Positions 1-9,318 of a stretch of DNA of 64,000 nt are shown piece after piece (the first letter of the stretch is position 1; every line of letters begins with the position of its first letter). The position numbers and the translations under genes are program-made. This stretch comes from Nitrosomonas sp. (GTDB taxonomy: Bacteria; Pseudomonadota; Gammaproteobacteria; Burkholderiales; Nitrosomonadaceae), in assembly GCA_017984435.1 (NCBI GenBank), contig JAGNZK010000004.1, forward strand, positions 1 to 64,000, written 5' to 3'. The notes beneath the pieces were generated by a model that was not told the origin of the DNA, ran no database searches, and saw only the letters and a program-made list of their open reading frames with translations.

Positions 1-2
1 AT

Positions 3-197
3 GAGGAAGTTGCGAAGACGGACTTGAATGCGAGCTTGGCGGCGGGCAAGATGGTATTGGTGAAGGAAGAAGAGGATAGTGGTGATGGAGATGAGGAAGA
101 AGACGAAGAGGATGAAGAATCTGAAGGGGAAGGTAGTAGTGGAGCGGTAGAAAGTAAAGCCTCCGAAGATGAGGAAGAGGAAGAAGATGAGGAGTAG
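3..197 (+). CDS. C-terminal end of an unidentified protein with a strongly acidic tail (partial)
   Basis: The reading frame is open from the left window edge to a TAG stop at 195-197. The visible 64 residues start with an ordinary stretch (about 20 residues ending in KMVLVK) and continue into a tail made almost only of Glu, Asp, Ser and Gly. The two other plus-strand frames are closed near the edge, so this frame is the likely gene. The family cannot be named from the tail alone. In related genomes glmM or pstS often lies upstream of pstC, but nothing visible here identifies either. Acidic tails of this kind are usually disordered. Confidence 0.55.
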   Translation, partial: EEVAKTDLNASLAAGKMVLVKEEEDSGDGDEEEDEEDEESEGEGSSGAVESKASEDEEEEEDEE

Positions 198-268
198 ATC
201 ATCTATGATTCTCAATCCCCTATCTCTGATAATAATCACAATATAGTTAAGGATAGTCGATGACAAAG

Positions 269-308
269 GGAAATTCTGGAGAATGATATTGTCATCTCTA
301 GAATTTCC
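269..308. other. Intergenic hairpin between the acidic-tail gene and pstC
   Basis: The arms GGAAATTCT (269-277) and AGAATTTCC (300-308) are perfect inverted repeats. The pairing continues inward through one G-T wobble and GAGA/TCTC, so the stem reaches 14 pairs. There is no T-run on either side, so it is not a canonical Rho-independent terminator. It could protect or process an mRNA 3' end. The rest of 198-528 is AT-rich and shows no open frame or Pho-box-like repeat that I can support. Confidence 0.5.
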
Positions 309-528
309 ATATAGGAAGAGCATCGTAAAGAGAAGAAATCTTTCCTGATAGAATTTTTATTTTAAACTTGCAATGTTAGCTGATTCTAATGATGTCAGTG
401 TTTAATAAATTTTTTCTGAAGTAAATCAAAGTTAATTTCAATCTCTTCTCTAAGTTTAAGATTGGTTTTTTCCTTTAAATTAACAGCTCTCTTACTATAA
501 TGCTTCAATTTGTAGAAGGGCCTTCATA

Positions 529-1461
529 GTGGCAGAAGAGTCACATAATAAAATATCTCATGCTGGTAAACTCGGATACAGCTTTCGTCGTAATCTGCGA
601 GAGAGATTTATAGAAGTACTTTTACTCTTGTCGGCAATGCTTTCCGTTGCAATTATGCTTGCAATCATTGTGATGTTAGTGAAAGAATCATTTGTATTTT
701 TTCAACATGTATCCATTTGGGAATTTCTAACGGATACACAATGGACACCGCTATTTGACGATGCTCACTATGGCATTTTGCCACTCGTTTCGGGTACGGT
801 AGTAAGTTCATTGATTGCATTGTTGGTCGCGCTTCCTCTGGGAACTCTCATTGCTATTTATCTTTCTGAATTTGCTCCATTTGCTGTGCGCGAAATAGCA
901 AAACCTTTCCTAGAGCTGTTGGGAGGAGTGCCAACAGTGGTGTATGGTTATTTTGCTTTACTATTTGTAACCCCCTTATTGCAGGTAATATTTCCTGAGT
1001 TGCCAGGATTTAGCTTGCTATCTGCCGGGTTGGTTATGGGAATTATGATCATACCGTATGTCAGTTCGATGACTGAAGACGCCATGCGGGCGGTTCCAAT
1101 GAATTTGCGGGAAGGCTCTTATGCCATGGGGGCTACACGTTTCCAGACAGCTATACGAGTAGTTATGCCAGCAGCATTTTCTGGAATAGCTGCGGCTTAC
1201 ATATTGGGTATATCGCGTGCTGTAGGAGAGACGATGGTAGTGGCAATTGCGGCAGGGATGCAGCCTAATCTAACATGGAATCCAATGGAACCGGCGGCTA
1301 CCATTACGGCGTATATCGTGCAAGTTAGTTTGGGTGACTTGCCGCACGGAAGTATCGGTTACCAAACAATATTTGCTGCGGGCTTAACTCTGTTGATACT
1401 GACACTTGTGTTTAATATCATTGGACATGTATTACGCAAGCGATATCGTGAGATTTACTAA
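529..1461 (+). CDS. pstC: Phosphate ABC transporter permease PstC
   Basis: This is an inner-membrane permease subunit of the high-affinity phosphate importer PstSCAB; it pairs with PstA and sits on the PstB ATPase. The 310-residue protein has a cytoplasmic N-terminus, about six hydrophobic segments and the permease EAA loop (EGSYAMGATRFQ near residue 195) that docks with the ATPase. The start is GTG at 529, preceded by AGAAGGG at 514-520 with good spacing. The next gene is pstA, 58 bp downstream. The periplasmic phosphate-binding gene pstS is not visible upstream in this window. Length and motifs fit the family well. Confidence 0.95.
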   Translation: MAEESHNKISHAGKLGYSFRRNLRERFIEVLLLLSAMLSVAIMLAIIVMLVKESFVFFQHVSIWEFLTDTQWTPLFDDAHYGILPLVSGTVVSSLIALLVALPLGTLIAIYLSEFAPFAVREIAKPFLELLGGVPTVVYGYFALLFVTPLLQVIFPELPGFSLLSAGLVMGIMIIPYVSSMTEDAMRAVPMNLREGSYAMGATRFQTAIRVVMPAAFSGIAAAYILGISRAVGETMVVAIAAGMQPNLTWNPMEPAATITAYIVQVSLGDLPHGSIGYQTIFAAGLTLLILTLVFNIIGHVLRKRYREIY

Positions 1462-1519
1462 ATGATTTTGGTTTATAAGCTTTGAGAATTTCTAGTGTGC
1501 TATCAAGTGATGTTTTGCG

Positions 1520-2446
1520 ATGAAAAGTGTAAATAATCTAGTAGAAATTAGAAAAATTATCGGACAGCACAAGAGATGGGATCTAATCTTCATGATTGCC
1601 GGTATTTTTGCATTAATGATCGCTGTGTTAACTTTTATGGCACTATTTGCACACATGCTATTTGATGGAATGCCACGCTTATCTTGGGATTTCTTTACTT
1701 CCTTTCCATCACGTCGGCCAGAATCTGCGGGAATTTTATCAGCTTGGGTGGGAACGACCTTGGTGATGCTTGTAACAGCAATATCTGCAGTTCCATTAGG
1801 TATTGGATCAGGCATTTATCTCGAAGAATATGCACCTAAGAATTTGATAACAGAAATTATTGAAATTAATGTGACGAATCTGGCAGGTGTTCCCTCAATC
1901 ATTTATGGCTTGCTCGCATTAGGTTTATTTGTTTATCAACTTGGTTTTGGACAAAGTATTTTGGCGGCCGGATTGGCTTTGGCACTCTTGATTCTGCCGG
2001 TCGTGATAGTTGCGACACGTGAAGCCATACGATCCATTCCTGTTACCATACGTGAAGGTGCTTATGCACTGGGCGCAACTAAATGGCAAACAGTATCGGA
2101 TCATTTATTGCCGTACTCATCCGCCGGCATTTTAACTGGTATCATCATTGGTCTTGCGCGGGCAATTGGTGAAACTGCACCGATTATTACTATTGGTGCA
2201 TTAACATTTATAGCTTTTTTACCGCCGTCTCCCGTTAAAAATGAATTTCCTTATGTGTCATTTGAATGGTTAACTGCGCCTTTTACAGTGATGCCAATAC
2301 AAATGTTTAATTGGGTTTCGCGACCGGAAGAAGCTTTTCAATTAAATGCGGCTGCAGCTGGATTGGTGTTGGTTGTTATGACGCTTGCCATGAATGGATT
2401 GGCAATTTATTTGCGTTATCGCATGCGAAAAAATATTAAGTGGTAA
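1520..2446 (+). CDS. pstA: Phosphate ABC transporter permease PstA
   Basis: Second inner-membrane permease of the Pst phosphate importer. The 308-residue protein carries about six membrane segments and the EAA-loop motif [12 protein letters not shown], the counterpart of the loop in PstC. It begins with ATG at 1520 without a strong ribosome binding site and ends at TAA 2444-2446. The end overlaps or abuts the start of pstB, so the two are translated as a coupled unit. The insertion between the last helices ([13 protein letters not shown]) is typical of PstA proteins with a periplasmic loop. Confidence 0.95.
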   Translation: MKSVNNLVEIRKIIGQHKRWDLIFMIAGIFALMIAVLTFMALFAHMLFDGMPRLSWDFFTSFPSRRPESAGILSAWVGTTLVMLVTAISAVPLGIGSGIYLEEYAPKNLITEIIEINVTNLAGVPSIIYGLLALGLFVYQLGFGQSILAAGLALALLILPVVIVATREAIRSIPVTIREGAYALGATKWQTVSDHLLPYSSAGILTGIIIGLARAIGETAPIITIGALTFIAFLPPSPVKNEFPYVSFEWLTAPFTVMPIQMFNWVSRPEEAFQLNAAAAGLVLVVMTLAMNGLAIYLRYRMRKNIKW

Positions 2447-2451
2447 AAATA

Positions 2452-3246
2452 ATGCAGATTAACCAAGAAAAAATTGCAGAACCAATTCAATATAAATCTG
2501 AAGTCAAGAATCTTAGTTTCTATTATGGCGAGTTTAATGCGCTAAAGAATATTAATATGGTTTTGCACGATAAAAAGATTACAGCCCTGATAGGGCCATC
2601 AGGGTGCGGTAAATCAACATTTTTGCGATGTTTTAACCGTATGCATGATCTCTATCCAGGTAATCGTTATGAAGGTGAGATCATTCTTCATCCTGACGAT
2701 GTGAATATTTTAGCATCCAATGTTGATCCGATTGAAGTACGGATGCGAATAAGTATGGTATTCCAAAAACCCAACCCTTTTCCTAAATCAATTTATGAGA
2801 ATGTAGCTTACGGGTTACGCGTGCGGGGTATTAAGCAACGTGCCGTTTTAGATGAGCGAGTTGAATTAGCGTTGCGTAATTCGGCTTTGTGGGAAGAAGT
2901 AAAAGATCGTCAACATGATTTGGCCTTTAATCTCTCTGGTGGGCAACAACAAAGGCTTTGTATAGCACGTGCGTTGGCGACCGATCCAGAGATATTGTTG
3001 TTTGATGAGCCGACTTCCGCGCTTGATCCAATTGCAACAGCTAGTATCGAAGAATTAATAACTGATTTAAAGAACAAAGTGACGATATTAATCGTGACGC
3101 ATAATATGCAGCAAGCTGCTAGGGTCTCTGACTATACGGCTTATATGTATTTAGGTGAGTTAATAGAATTTGATGTAACAGATACAATTTTTATTAAGCC
3201 TAAAAATAAGCAAACAGAAGATTACATTACAGGACGATTTGGTTAG
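2452..3246 (+). CDS. pstB: Phosphate ABC transporter ATP-binding protein PstB
   Basis: Cytoplasmic ATPase that powers phosphate import through PstC/PstA. It has the Walker A motif GPSGCGKS, the Q-loop region, the ABC signature LSGGQQQR, Walker B ILLFDEP and the switch histidine in IVTHN. I chose ATG 2452, giving 264 residues. A GTG at 2440 in the same frame would overlap the pstA stop and add four residues; neither site has a clear Shine-Dalgarno. No phoU follows: the next gene is tpiA after 132 bp. Where PhoU, PhoR and PhoB lie cannot be seen here. Confidence 0.95.
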   Translation: MQINQEKIAEPIQYKSEVKNLSFYYGEFNALKNINMVLHDKKITALIGPSGCGKSTFLRCFNRMHDLYPGNRYEGEIILHPDDVNILASNVDPIEVRMRISMVFQKPNPFPKSIYENVAYGLRVRGIKQRAVLDERVELALRNSALWEEVKDRQHDLAFNLSGGQQQRLCIARALATDPEILLFDEPTSALDPIATASIEELITDLKNKVTILIVTHNMQQAARVSDYTAYMYLGELIEFDVTDTIFIKPKNKQTEDYITGRFG

Positions 3247-3316
3247 TTTGAGATAGATTTTTGGATGCAGTTTCCGAAGTTACAGATATGGATGCTTTGC
3301 TGAGGAATATATACGA

Positions 3317-3345
3317 TTGACTAGATAAGGAATCAAGGGTAGCAT
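3317..3345 (+). promoter_or_regulatory. Putative sigma-70 promoter for tpiA-secG
   Basis: TTGACT (3317-3322) and TAGCAT (3340-3345) are separated by 17 bases, a good fit to a housekeeping promoter, and lie 34 bases before the tpiA start. Prediction from consensus only. Confidence 0.45.
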
Positions 3346-3378
3346 CGCCCCTTTTGGGAAGTAGAGGTTAGAGGTAAA

Positions 3379-4134
3379 ATGCGTAAAAAGCTGGTTGCTG
3401 GTAACTGGAAAATGTATGGTAATTTGGTTGAGAATAAACAGTTACTTGATGCGATTATTGCGGGTCTTGACGGATTGCGTGATGCTCAATTTGCAGTTTG
3501 TGTGCCTTATCCTTATCTGTCGTCAGTGCAAGATATGCTGCAGCATACAAATATATCCTGGGGTGCTCAGAATGTAAGTCAATATGAAAAGGGTGCCTAT
3601 ACTGGGGAAGTGGCAGCTGCCATGCTAAATGATTTTAAGTGCAGCTTTGTAATCGTGGGACATTCGGAACGGAGAGCTTTATTTGGTGAAGATGACCATA
3701 CTGTCGCAAAGAAATATATTGCAGCTCAATATGCAAGTTTGATGCCAATTCTGTGTGTAGGCGAGACGCTTGAGCAACGTGAAACAGGAGCAACAGAGCA
3801 AGTTATTGAGAAACAATTAAAGGCAGTTATTGATGCCGCTGGAGTTGAATCTCTAAGTAAGGCAATCATTGCTTACGAGCCGGTCTGGGCTATTGGTACC
3901 GGTAAAACAGCATCGCCACAGCAAGCTCAAGACGTGCATGCGTTTATAAGGAAAGGCATTGCGGCACAGAATATAAATATTGCAAGAGAGCTCACTATTC
4001 TTTATGGCGGTAGTGTTAAAGCCAATAATGCATCTGAGTTGTTTGAAATGCCAGATATTGATGGTGGTTTGATAGGTGGCGCATCGCTGATTGCGGATGA
4101 TTTTGTTGCAATTTGTCGTGCATTAAGTAATTAA
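3379..4134 (+). CDS. tpiA: Triosephosphate isomerase
   Basis: Cytoplasmic glycolytic and Calvin-cycle enzyme interconverting dihydroxyacetone phosphate and glyceraldehyde 3-phosphate. The 251-residue chain is the normal length for a single TIM barrel. It shows the substrate-binding Lys of GNWKM at residues 8-12, the catalytic His in VGHSERR (about residue 95), the catalytic Glu in AYEPVWAIGTG (about 167) and the phosphate-binding YGGSVK and GGLIGGAS loops near the end. It starts with ATG 3379 and is followed after 16 bp by secG, a pairing common in proteobacteria. Confidence 0.97.
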   Translation: MRKKLVAGNWKMYGNLVENKQLLDAIIAGLDGLRDAQFAVCVPYPYLSSVQDMLQHTNISWGAQNVSQYEKGAYTGEVAAAMLNDFKCSFVIVGHSERRALFGEDDHTVAKKYIAAQYASLMPILCVGETLEQRETGATEQVIEKQLKAVIDAAGVESLSKAIIAYEPVWAIGTGKTASPQQAQDVHAFIRKGIAAQNINIARELTILYGGSVKANNASELFEMPDIDGGLIGGASLIADDFVAICRALSN

Positions 4135-4150
4135 ATTTTCTGGAGTATAC

Positions 4151-4528
4151 GTGTTGGAAACCTTAGTTTGGGCAGCTCATATTGTATTGGCAATTGTATT
4201 AATAGTTTTAGTATTATTACAGCATGGAAAAGGTGCGGATATGGGCGCTGCATTTGGTAGTGGTTCGGCAGGTAGCTTATTTGGAGCGAGCGGTTCAGCT
4301 AATTTTCTGAGTCGCGCAACAAGTGTGACTGCAGCAATGTTTTTTGCTACCAGTATGAGTTTAACCTATCTTTCGGCAAATCAAACTAAAGACACAAGCA
4401 TAATGAGTATCATGGATCAGCTTGAAGAAACTGAAGCAGCAGATCTGGAAAAAAAGTCTGGCGTTGAAAGTGATGCGGGTGTTTCTGATGCTCGGGGTAA
4501 TTCAAAAGTTGATCGGATACCCGAATAG
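4151..4528 (+). CDS. secG: Preprotein translocase subunit SecG
   Basis: Small inner-membrane subunit of the SecYEG protein-export channel. The 125-residue protein has two hydrophobic helices (roughly residues 2-22 and 55-75) joined by the family's Gly/Ser/Ala-rich linker after VLLQHGKGADMGAAFG. The start is GTG 4151. A polar acidic C-terminal tail follows the second helix, as in other betaproteobacterial SecG proteins. It sits between tpiA and a tRNA-Leu gene, a conserved arrangement upstream of the nuo cluster. Confidence 0.93.
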   Translation: MLETLVWAAHIVLAIVLIVLVLLQHGKGADMGAAFGSGSAGSLFGASGSANFLSRATSVTAAMFFATSMSLTYLSANQTKDTSIMSIMDQLEETEAADLEKKSGVESDAGVSDARGNSKVDRIPE

Positions 4529-4587
4529 TTACCGAGAAAAATGATCTGGCAGCCTATTAATGTGAACGTAATGTGCGTGGTTTTGCC

Positions 4588-4672
4588 GCCGACGTGGTGG
4601 AATTGGTAGACACGCCGTCTTGAGGGGGCGGTGGCGAAAGCTGTGCGAGTTCGAGTCTCGCCGTCGGCACCA
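4588..4672 (+). tRNA. tRNA-Leu (anticodon GAG)
   Basis: The acceptor arm GCCGACG (4588-4594) pairs with CGTCGGC, followed by the discriminator A and an encoded CCA ending at 4672. The D arm TGGTGGAATTGGTAGACACG, a long class II variable arm and the T arm GAGTTCGAGTCTC are present. The anticodon stem CCGTC/GGCGG encloses loop TTGAGGG with anticodon GAG. The long variable arm and anticodon identify a leucine tRNA. Confidence 0.96.
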
Positions 4673-4722
4673 CTTGTGATTTTATTTATAATAAGATTTT
4701 AATTTAAATATTTTCTTCTAAA

Positions 4723-5079
4723 ATGCTAGAGAATTATTTTGCAATTTTGTTATTTCTAACCATCGGATTTTTGGTTGGTGCAGCTTGTATGTTGGGTGGT
4801 TGGCTATTGGCACCCAATCGTCCGGATAGCGAAAAGCTATCGTCATATGAATGTGGTTTTGAAGCATTTGAAGATGCGCGAATGAAGTTTGATGTACGTT
4901 ACTATTTGGTTGCAATTTTGTTTATCTTGTTTGATTTGGAAATTGCATTCCTTTTCCCTTGGGCAATCGTGCTGGATGAGATTGGATTATTTGGATTTAC
5001 TGCGATGATGGTATTCCTGGGTATCCTGGTAGTGGGATTTATCTACGAATGGATGAAAGGAGCATTGGAATGGGATTGA
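4723..5079 (+). CDS. nuoA: NADH-quinone oxidoreductase subunit A
   Basis: Small membrane subunit of respiratory complex I, part of the interface with the quinone site. The 118-residue protein has three hydrophobic helices and the conserved segment [20 protein letters not shown], which carries the loop Cys and acidic residues of the family. It opens the fourteen-gene nuo cluster, 50 bp after the tRNA-Leu. A TATAAT at 4687-4692 lies in that short gap but without a convincing -35, so the promoter is unsettled. NuoB follows after 4 bp. Confidence 0.96.
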   Translation: MLENYFAILLFLTIGFLVGAACMLGGWLLAPNRPDSEKLSSYECGFEAFEDARMKFDVRYYLVAILFILFDLEIAFLFPWAIVLDEIGLFGFTAMMVFLGILVVGFIYEWMKGALEWD

Positions 5080-5083
5080 TGCT

Positions 5084-5560
5084 ATGAGTATCGAAGGAAC
5101 TCTCGAAAAGGGTTTTATTACGACGAGTCTGGATTCAGTTATTAATTGGGGGCGTACGGGATCCATGTGGCCAATGACCTTTGGTTTGGCGTGTTGTGCC
5201 GTTGAGATGATGGAAACAGGGGCATCGCGCTATGATCTGGATCGCTTTGGTATTGTATTCCGACCAAGTCCTCGTCAATCAGATGTAATGATTGTGGCAG
5301 GAACGCTTTGTAATAAGATGGCACCTGCCTTACGTAAAGTTTACGATCAGATGGCTGAGCCACGGTGGGTAATATCAATGGGCTCATGTGCTAATGGTGG
5401 TGGCTATTATCACTACGCCTACTCTGTGGTGCGTGGATGTGATCGCATTGTGCCGGTTGACATCTATGTGCCGGGTTGCCCGCCTACAGCAGAGGCCCTG
5501 TTGTATGGCATCATTCAGCTGCAAAATAAAATTAACCGTACCAATACTATAGCACGCTAA
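5084..5560 (+). CDS. nuoB: NADH-quinone oxidoreductase subunit B
   Basis: Peripheral-arm subunit that holds the terminal 4Fe-4S cluster N2, which passes electrons to the quinone. The four expected cysteines are visible: the CC pair in [10 protein letters not shown] (about residues 37-38), one in MGSCANGG (about 102) and one in VPGCPP (about 132). The length of 158 residues is normal. It lies 4 bp after nuoA and 7 bp before nuoC, so it is cotranscribed. Confidence 0.97.
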   Translation: MSIEGTLEKGFITTSLDSVINWGRTGSMWPMTFGLACCAVEMMETGASRYDLDRFGIVFRPSPRQSDVMIVAGTLCNKMAPALRKVYDQMAEPRWVISMGSCANGGGYYHYAYSVVRGCDRIVPVDIYVPGCPPTAEALLYGIIQLQNKINRTNTIAR

Positions 5561-5567
5561 TTCAAGC

Positions 5568-6191
5568 ATGTTTACGAGTACTCAACAACAAAATCTTGCG
5601 GGAGCATTACAAAATGTATTGGCTGATAAATTGGTCAGTTTGCAAGTTCGATATGACGAATTAACTATAACTGTGCGTGCAGAAGACATTCTCGCCGTGA
5701 GCGAGATGTTGCACGACAATCCCGTACTTAGCTTTGATACATTAATTGATTTATGTGGAATTGATTATTTAGTTTATGGCGAAGGTTTGTCAGCGAAACA
5801 TGGTTTGCGAGATAGACGTTTTGCAGTAATTTATCATCTGCTTTCGGTGAATCTAAATCATAGACTGCGCATTCGAGTTTTAGCTGAGAATAATGAGTTT
5901 CCAGTGATCGATTCAGTAACTGAAATATGGCCCGCTGCTAATTGGTTTGAACGTGAAGCATTTGATCTTTATGGTGTCGTCTTTAGTGGTCATCCAGATT
6001 TGCGTCGAATATTGACGGATTATGGGTTTATAGGAAACCCATTCCGCAAAGATTTTCCATTAACAGGCTATGTCGAAATGCGATATGACGCAGAGCAGAA
6101 ACGCGTTATTTATCAGCCAGTCAGTATTGAGCCGAGAGAAATAACACCGCATGTGATACGAGAAGAATATTACGGAGACTGTGAGTCTTAA
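5568..6191 (+). CDS. nuoC: NADH-quinone oxidoreductase subunit C
   Basis: Peripheral-arm subunit (30-kDa family) that packs on NuoD. The 207 residues show the family signature [19 protein letters not shown] (about 125-143), followed by [14 protein letters not shown] and the [10 protein letters not shown] segment. It is a separate gene from nuoD, unlike the fused nuoCD of enterobacteria; the two are 58 bp apart. The C-terminal arm after EPREITPHV is the usual extension in betaproteobacteria. Confidence 0.96.
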   Translation: MFTSTQQQNLAGALQNVLADKLVSLQVRYDELTITVRAEDILAVSEMLHDNPVLSFDTLIDLCGIDYLVYGEGLSAKHGLRDRRFAVIYHLLSVNLNHRLRIRVLAENNEFPVIDSVTEIWPAANWFEREAFDLYGVVFSGHPDLRRILTDYGFIGNPFRKDFPLTGYVEMRYDAEQKRVIYQPVSIEPREITPHVIREEYYGDCES

Positions 6192-6249
6192 GGTTTGCGT
6201 GATATTTATTGTATTAATTGTTTTAGATAAAAATTCTTTGAAGTAACTT

Positions 6250-7503
6250 ATGGCTGAAATACGTAATTACACCATGAATTTTGGACCACAACACCCTGCA
6301 GCACATGGCGTGCTGAGATTAGTGTTGGAATTGGATGGAGAAGTTGTGCGGCGTGCGGATCCACATATTGGATTATTGCATCGTGCGACTGAAAAATTGG
6401 CAGAGAATAAGACGTATATTCAGTCAGTTCCCTATATGGATCGATTGGACTACGTCTCAATGATGGTCAACGAGCATGCCTATGTGATGGCCCTTGAGAA
6501 GCTGCTGGAGATTGAAGTACCACTGAGAGCGCAATACATACGTGTGATGTTCGATGAGATTACTCGTATACTGAATCACTTGCTATGGATCGGTGCACAT
6601 GCACTTGATGTAGGGGCGATGACAATGTTTTTGTATGCTTTCCGTGAAAGAGAAGATCTGATGGATTGCTATGAAGCAGTATCAGGGGCCAGAATGCATG
6701 CTGCCTATTACAGACCCGGTGGTGTATATCGTGACTTACCCGATACAATGCCGCAATATCAATCTTCAAAAATTCATAATGATAAGCAAACGCGTTTGCG
6801 AAATTCTAATAGAGAAGGTTCACTACTGGATTTTATTGAAGATTTTACGAATCGTTTTCCACAGTATGTCGATGAATATGAAACATTATTGACTGACAAC
6901 CGGATCTGGAAGCAGCGACTGGTTGATATTGGTATTGTTTCTTCGGACCGTGCCAAAGCATTGGGTTTTACCGGCCCAATGTTGCGTGGTTCAGGAATAG
7001 AGTGGGATTTAAGAAAGAAACAACCCTATGAAGTTTATGATCGGATTGATTTTGATATACCAGTGGGCGTGAATGGTGATTGTTACGACCGATATCTGGT
7101 GCGTATGGAAGAGTTTCGTCAATCGAATCGCATTATCAAACAGTGTGTTGATTGGTTGCGTAAAAATCCAGGACCAGTTATTACAGATAATCATAAAGTC
7201 GCACCGCCTTCACGGGTGGATATGAAACAAAATATGGAAGAGATGATTCATCATTTCAAACTATTTACAGAAGGTTTTCACGTGCCTTCAGGCGAAACTT
7301 ATGCTGCTGTTGAGCATCCTAAAGGCGAGTTTGGTATCTATCTGGTATCGAATGGCGCCAATAAACCTTATCGACTGAAAATACGCGCACCTGGGTTTGC
7401 GCATTTGGCTGCCATGGACGAGATGTCACGAGGGCATATGATCGCTGACGTGGTTACGATCATTGGTACACAAGATATAGTATTTGGTGAGATAGATAGA
7501 TAA
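6250..7503 (+). CDS. nuoD: NADH-quinone oxidoreductase subunit D
   Basis: The 49-kDa subunit of complex I, forming much of the quinone-binding cavity together with NuoB. The 417-residue protein begins with the family motif [14 protein letters not shown] near the N-terminus, whose His lines the quinone site, and contains [12 protein letters not shown] and [10 protein letters not shown] shortly after. The C-terminal end EIDR is typical for the family. The start is ATG 6250, and nuoE begins 2 bp after the stop. Confidence 0.97.
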   Translation: MAEIRNYTMNFGPQHPAAHGVLRLVLELDGEVVRRADPHIGLLHRATEKLAENKTYIQSVPYMDRLDYVSMMVNEHAYVMALEKLLEIEVPLRAQYIRVMFDEITRILNHLLWIGAHALDVGAMTMFLYAFREREDLMDCYEAVSGARMHAAYYRPGGVYRDLPDTMPQYQSSKIHNDKQTRLRNSNREGSLLDFIEDFTNRFPQYVDEYETLLTDNRIWKQRLVDIGIVSSDRAKALGFTGPMLRGSGIEWDLRKKQPYEVYDRIDFDIPVGVNGDCYDRYLVRMEEFRQSNRIIKQCVDWLRKNPGPVITDNHKVAPPSRVDMKQNMEEMIHHFKLFTEGFHVPSGETYAAVEHPKGEFGIYLVSNGANKPYRLKIRAPGFAHLAAMDEMSRGHMIADVVTIIGTQDIVFGEIDR

Positions 7504-7505
7504 CG

Positions 7506-7982
7506 ATGTTAAGCACTGAATCCCTTAAAAAAATAGATCAAGAGATCGCTAAATATCCGCTTGACAAGAGGCAGTCGGCTGTTATGTCAACGCTTGCAAT
7601 AGCACAAGAAGAAAAAGGCTGGTTGGCTGATGAGACAATCAATTTCGTCGCTGAGTACTTAAATATGCCTCCCATCGCAGTGTACGAAGTGGCCACATTT
7701 TATAATATGTATAATCTGGAGCCGATGGGTAAATGCAAGATTACAGTATGTACTAATTTACCTTGTGCTTTATCAGGTAGTAATGAGAGTGCCGCCTATT
7801 TGAAGAAGAAATTAGGGATAGAATTCAACCAAACTACATCTGACGGGAAATTTACACTTAAAGAAGGTGAGTGTTTTGGTGCATGTGGGGATGCACCTGT
7901 ATTACTGGTCAATAATAAGCGCATGTGCAGTTTTATGTCCAACGAAATGATCGATAAGCTGTTGGAGGAACTGAGTAAATGA
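7506..7982 (+). CDS. nuoE: NADH-quinone oxidoreductase subunit E
   Basis: The 24-kDa thioredoxin-like subunit that carries the 2Fe-2S cluster N1a next to the flavin subunit NuoF. The four cluster cysteines are seen in [11 protein letters not shown] (about residues 81-86) and [10 protein letters not shown] (about 120-124). Its 158 residues are normal length. The TGA stop overlaps the ATG of nuoF (ATGA at 7979-7982), a sign of translational coupling between the two subunits that form the NADH dehydrogenase tip. Confidence 0.96.
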   Translation: MLSTESLKKIDQEIAKYPLDKRQSAVMSTLAIAQEEKGWLADETINFVAEYLNMPPIAVYEVATFYNMYNLEPMGKCKITVCTNLPCALSGSNESAAYLKKKLGIEFNQTTSDGKFTLKEGECFGACGDAPVLLVNNKRMCSFMSNEMIDKLLEELSK

Positions 7983-9256
7983 AGCATTATCCACAGACAT
8001 TAATGAATGGAGTTGATTCATCCGATCCTGAAAATTGGCGACTTAAAAGCTATGAGAGACGCGAGGGATACACAGCTCTTAGAAAAATACTGGCAAAAAA
8101 AATTACACCAGAGGAGATTATTGATGAGGTTAAGAAATCAGCACTTCGGGGTCGAGGTGGTGCTGGTTTTCCTACTGGATTGAAATGGAGCTTCATGCCT
8201 AAGGGGTATGAAGGGGATAAATATATCGTTTGTAATTCAGATGAAGGGGAGCCGGGTACATTTAAAGATCGTGACATTATGCGATTTAACCCTCATTTGC
8301 TGATCGAGGGAATGATTATTGCGGCATACGCTATGGGTGTTAAAGCAGGATACAATTATATCCATGGTGAAATATGGGAGACCTATGAACGCATGGAAGA
8401 AGCTGTTGAAGAAGCTCGGGCAGCTGGTTATCTGGGAAACAATATCCTTGGCTCACCGTTTAGCTTCCAATTGTATAATCATCATGGATATGGCGCTTAT
8501 ATTTGCGGCGAAGAAACTGCATTATTAGAATCTATAGAAGGTAAGAAAGGTCAACCGCGATTTAAGCCACCATTTCCGGCAAACTATGGTCTTTATGGAA
8601 AACCGACTACCATCAATAACACTGAAACTTTTGCTTCAGTTCCCTGGATTATTCGTAATGGTGGAGAAAAATATCTTCAGCTCGGAAAGCCTAACAACGG
8701 TGGTACAAAGTTATTTTCAGTATCGGGTCATGTTAATAAACCGGGCAACTATGAAATACCGCTTGGAACTCCATTTGCTGAGTTATTAGAACTGGCAGGC
8801 GGAATGAGAGGCGGTAGAAAATTAAAGGGTTGCATTCCCGGTGGATCATCAATGCCTGTATTACCCGGTGATATCATGATGCAGACAGATATGGATTATG
8901 ATTCCATTGCCAAAGCTGGATCTATGCTGGGTTCAGGGGCTGTCATCATTATGGACGAAACCACATGTATGGTAAGAGCATTAGAACGTTTGTCATACTT
9001 TTATTACGAAGAGTCTTGTGGTCAATGTACGCCATGTCGTGAAGGAACAGGGTGGCTTTATCGTATCGTTAGTCGCATTGAGCATGGTAAGGGAAAGCCG
9101 GAGGATCTTGGTTTGTTAGACAATATTGCTGACAACATACAAGGACGAACGATTTGTGCTTTGGGCGATGCAGCTGCTATGCCTGTTCGTGCAATGATTC
9201 AACATTTTCGGGACGAGTTTGTTTACCATATAGAACATAAGAAATGTATGGTCTAA
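7979..9256 (+). CDS. nuoF: NADH-quinone oxidoreductase subunit F
   Basis: The flavin subunit that binds NADH and FMN and starts electron transfer through cluster N3. It has the NADH-binding glycine loop [14 protein letters not shown] (about residues 62-75), the FMN-binding stretch [16 protein letters not shown], the family motif [15 protein letters not shown] and the 4Fe-4S ligands in [12 protein letters not shown] with a further Cys in TICALGD. The length of 425 residues fits. It overlaps nuoE by four bases. Confidence 0.97.
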   Translation: MKHYPQTLMNGVDSSDPENWRLKSYERREGYTALRKILAKKITPEEIIDEVKKSALRGRGGAGFPTGLKWSFMPKGYEGDKYIVCNSDEGEPGTFKDRDIMRFNPHLLIEGMIIAAYAMGVKAGYNYIHGEIWETYERMEEAVEEARAAGYLGNNILGSPFSFQLYNHHGYGAYICGEETALLESIEGKKGQPRFKPPFPANYGLYGKPTTINNTETFASVPWIIRNGGEKYLQLGKPNNGGTKLFSVSGHVNKPGNYEIPLGTPFAELLELAGGMRGGRKLKGCIPGGSSMPVLPGDIMMQTDMDYDSIAKAGSMLGSGAVIIMDETTCMVRALERLSYFYYEESCGQCTPCREGTGWLYRIVSRIEHGKGKPEDLGLLDNIADNIQGRTICALGDAAAMPVRAMIQHFRDEFVYHIEHKKCMV

Positions 9257-9318
9257 CTACTTAAATGAGTAGAACGCGTCAATTTAATAATTCGTGATTA
9301 ATCCAAGAATTTGAGCCG

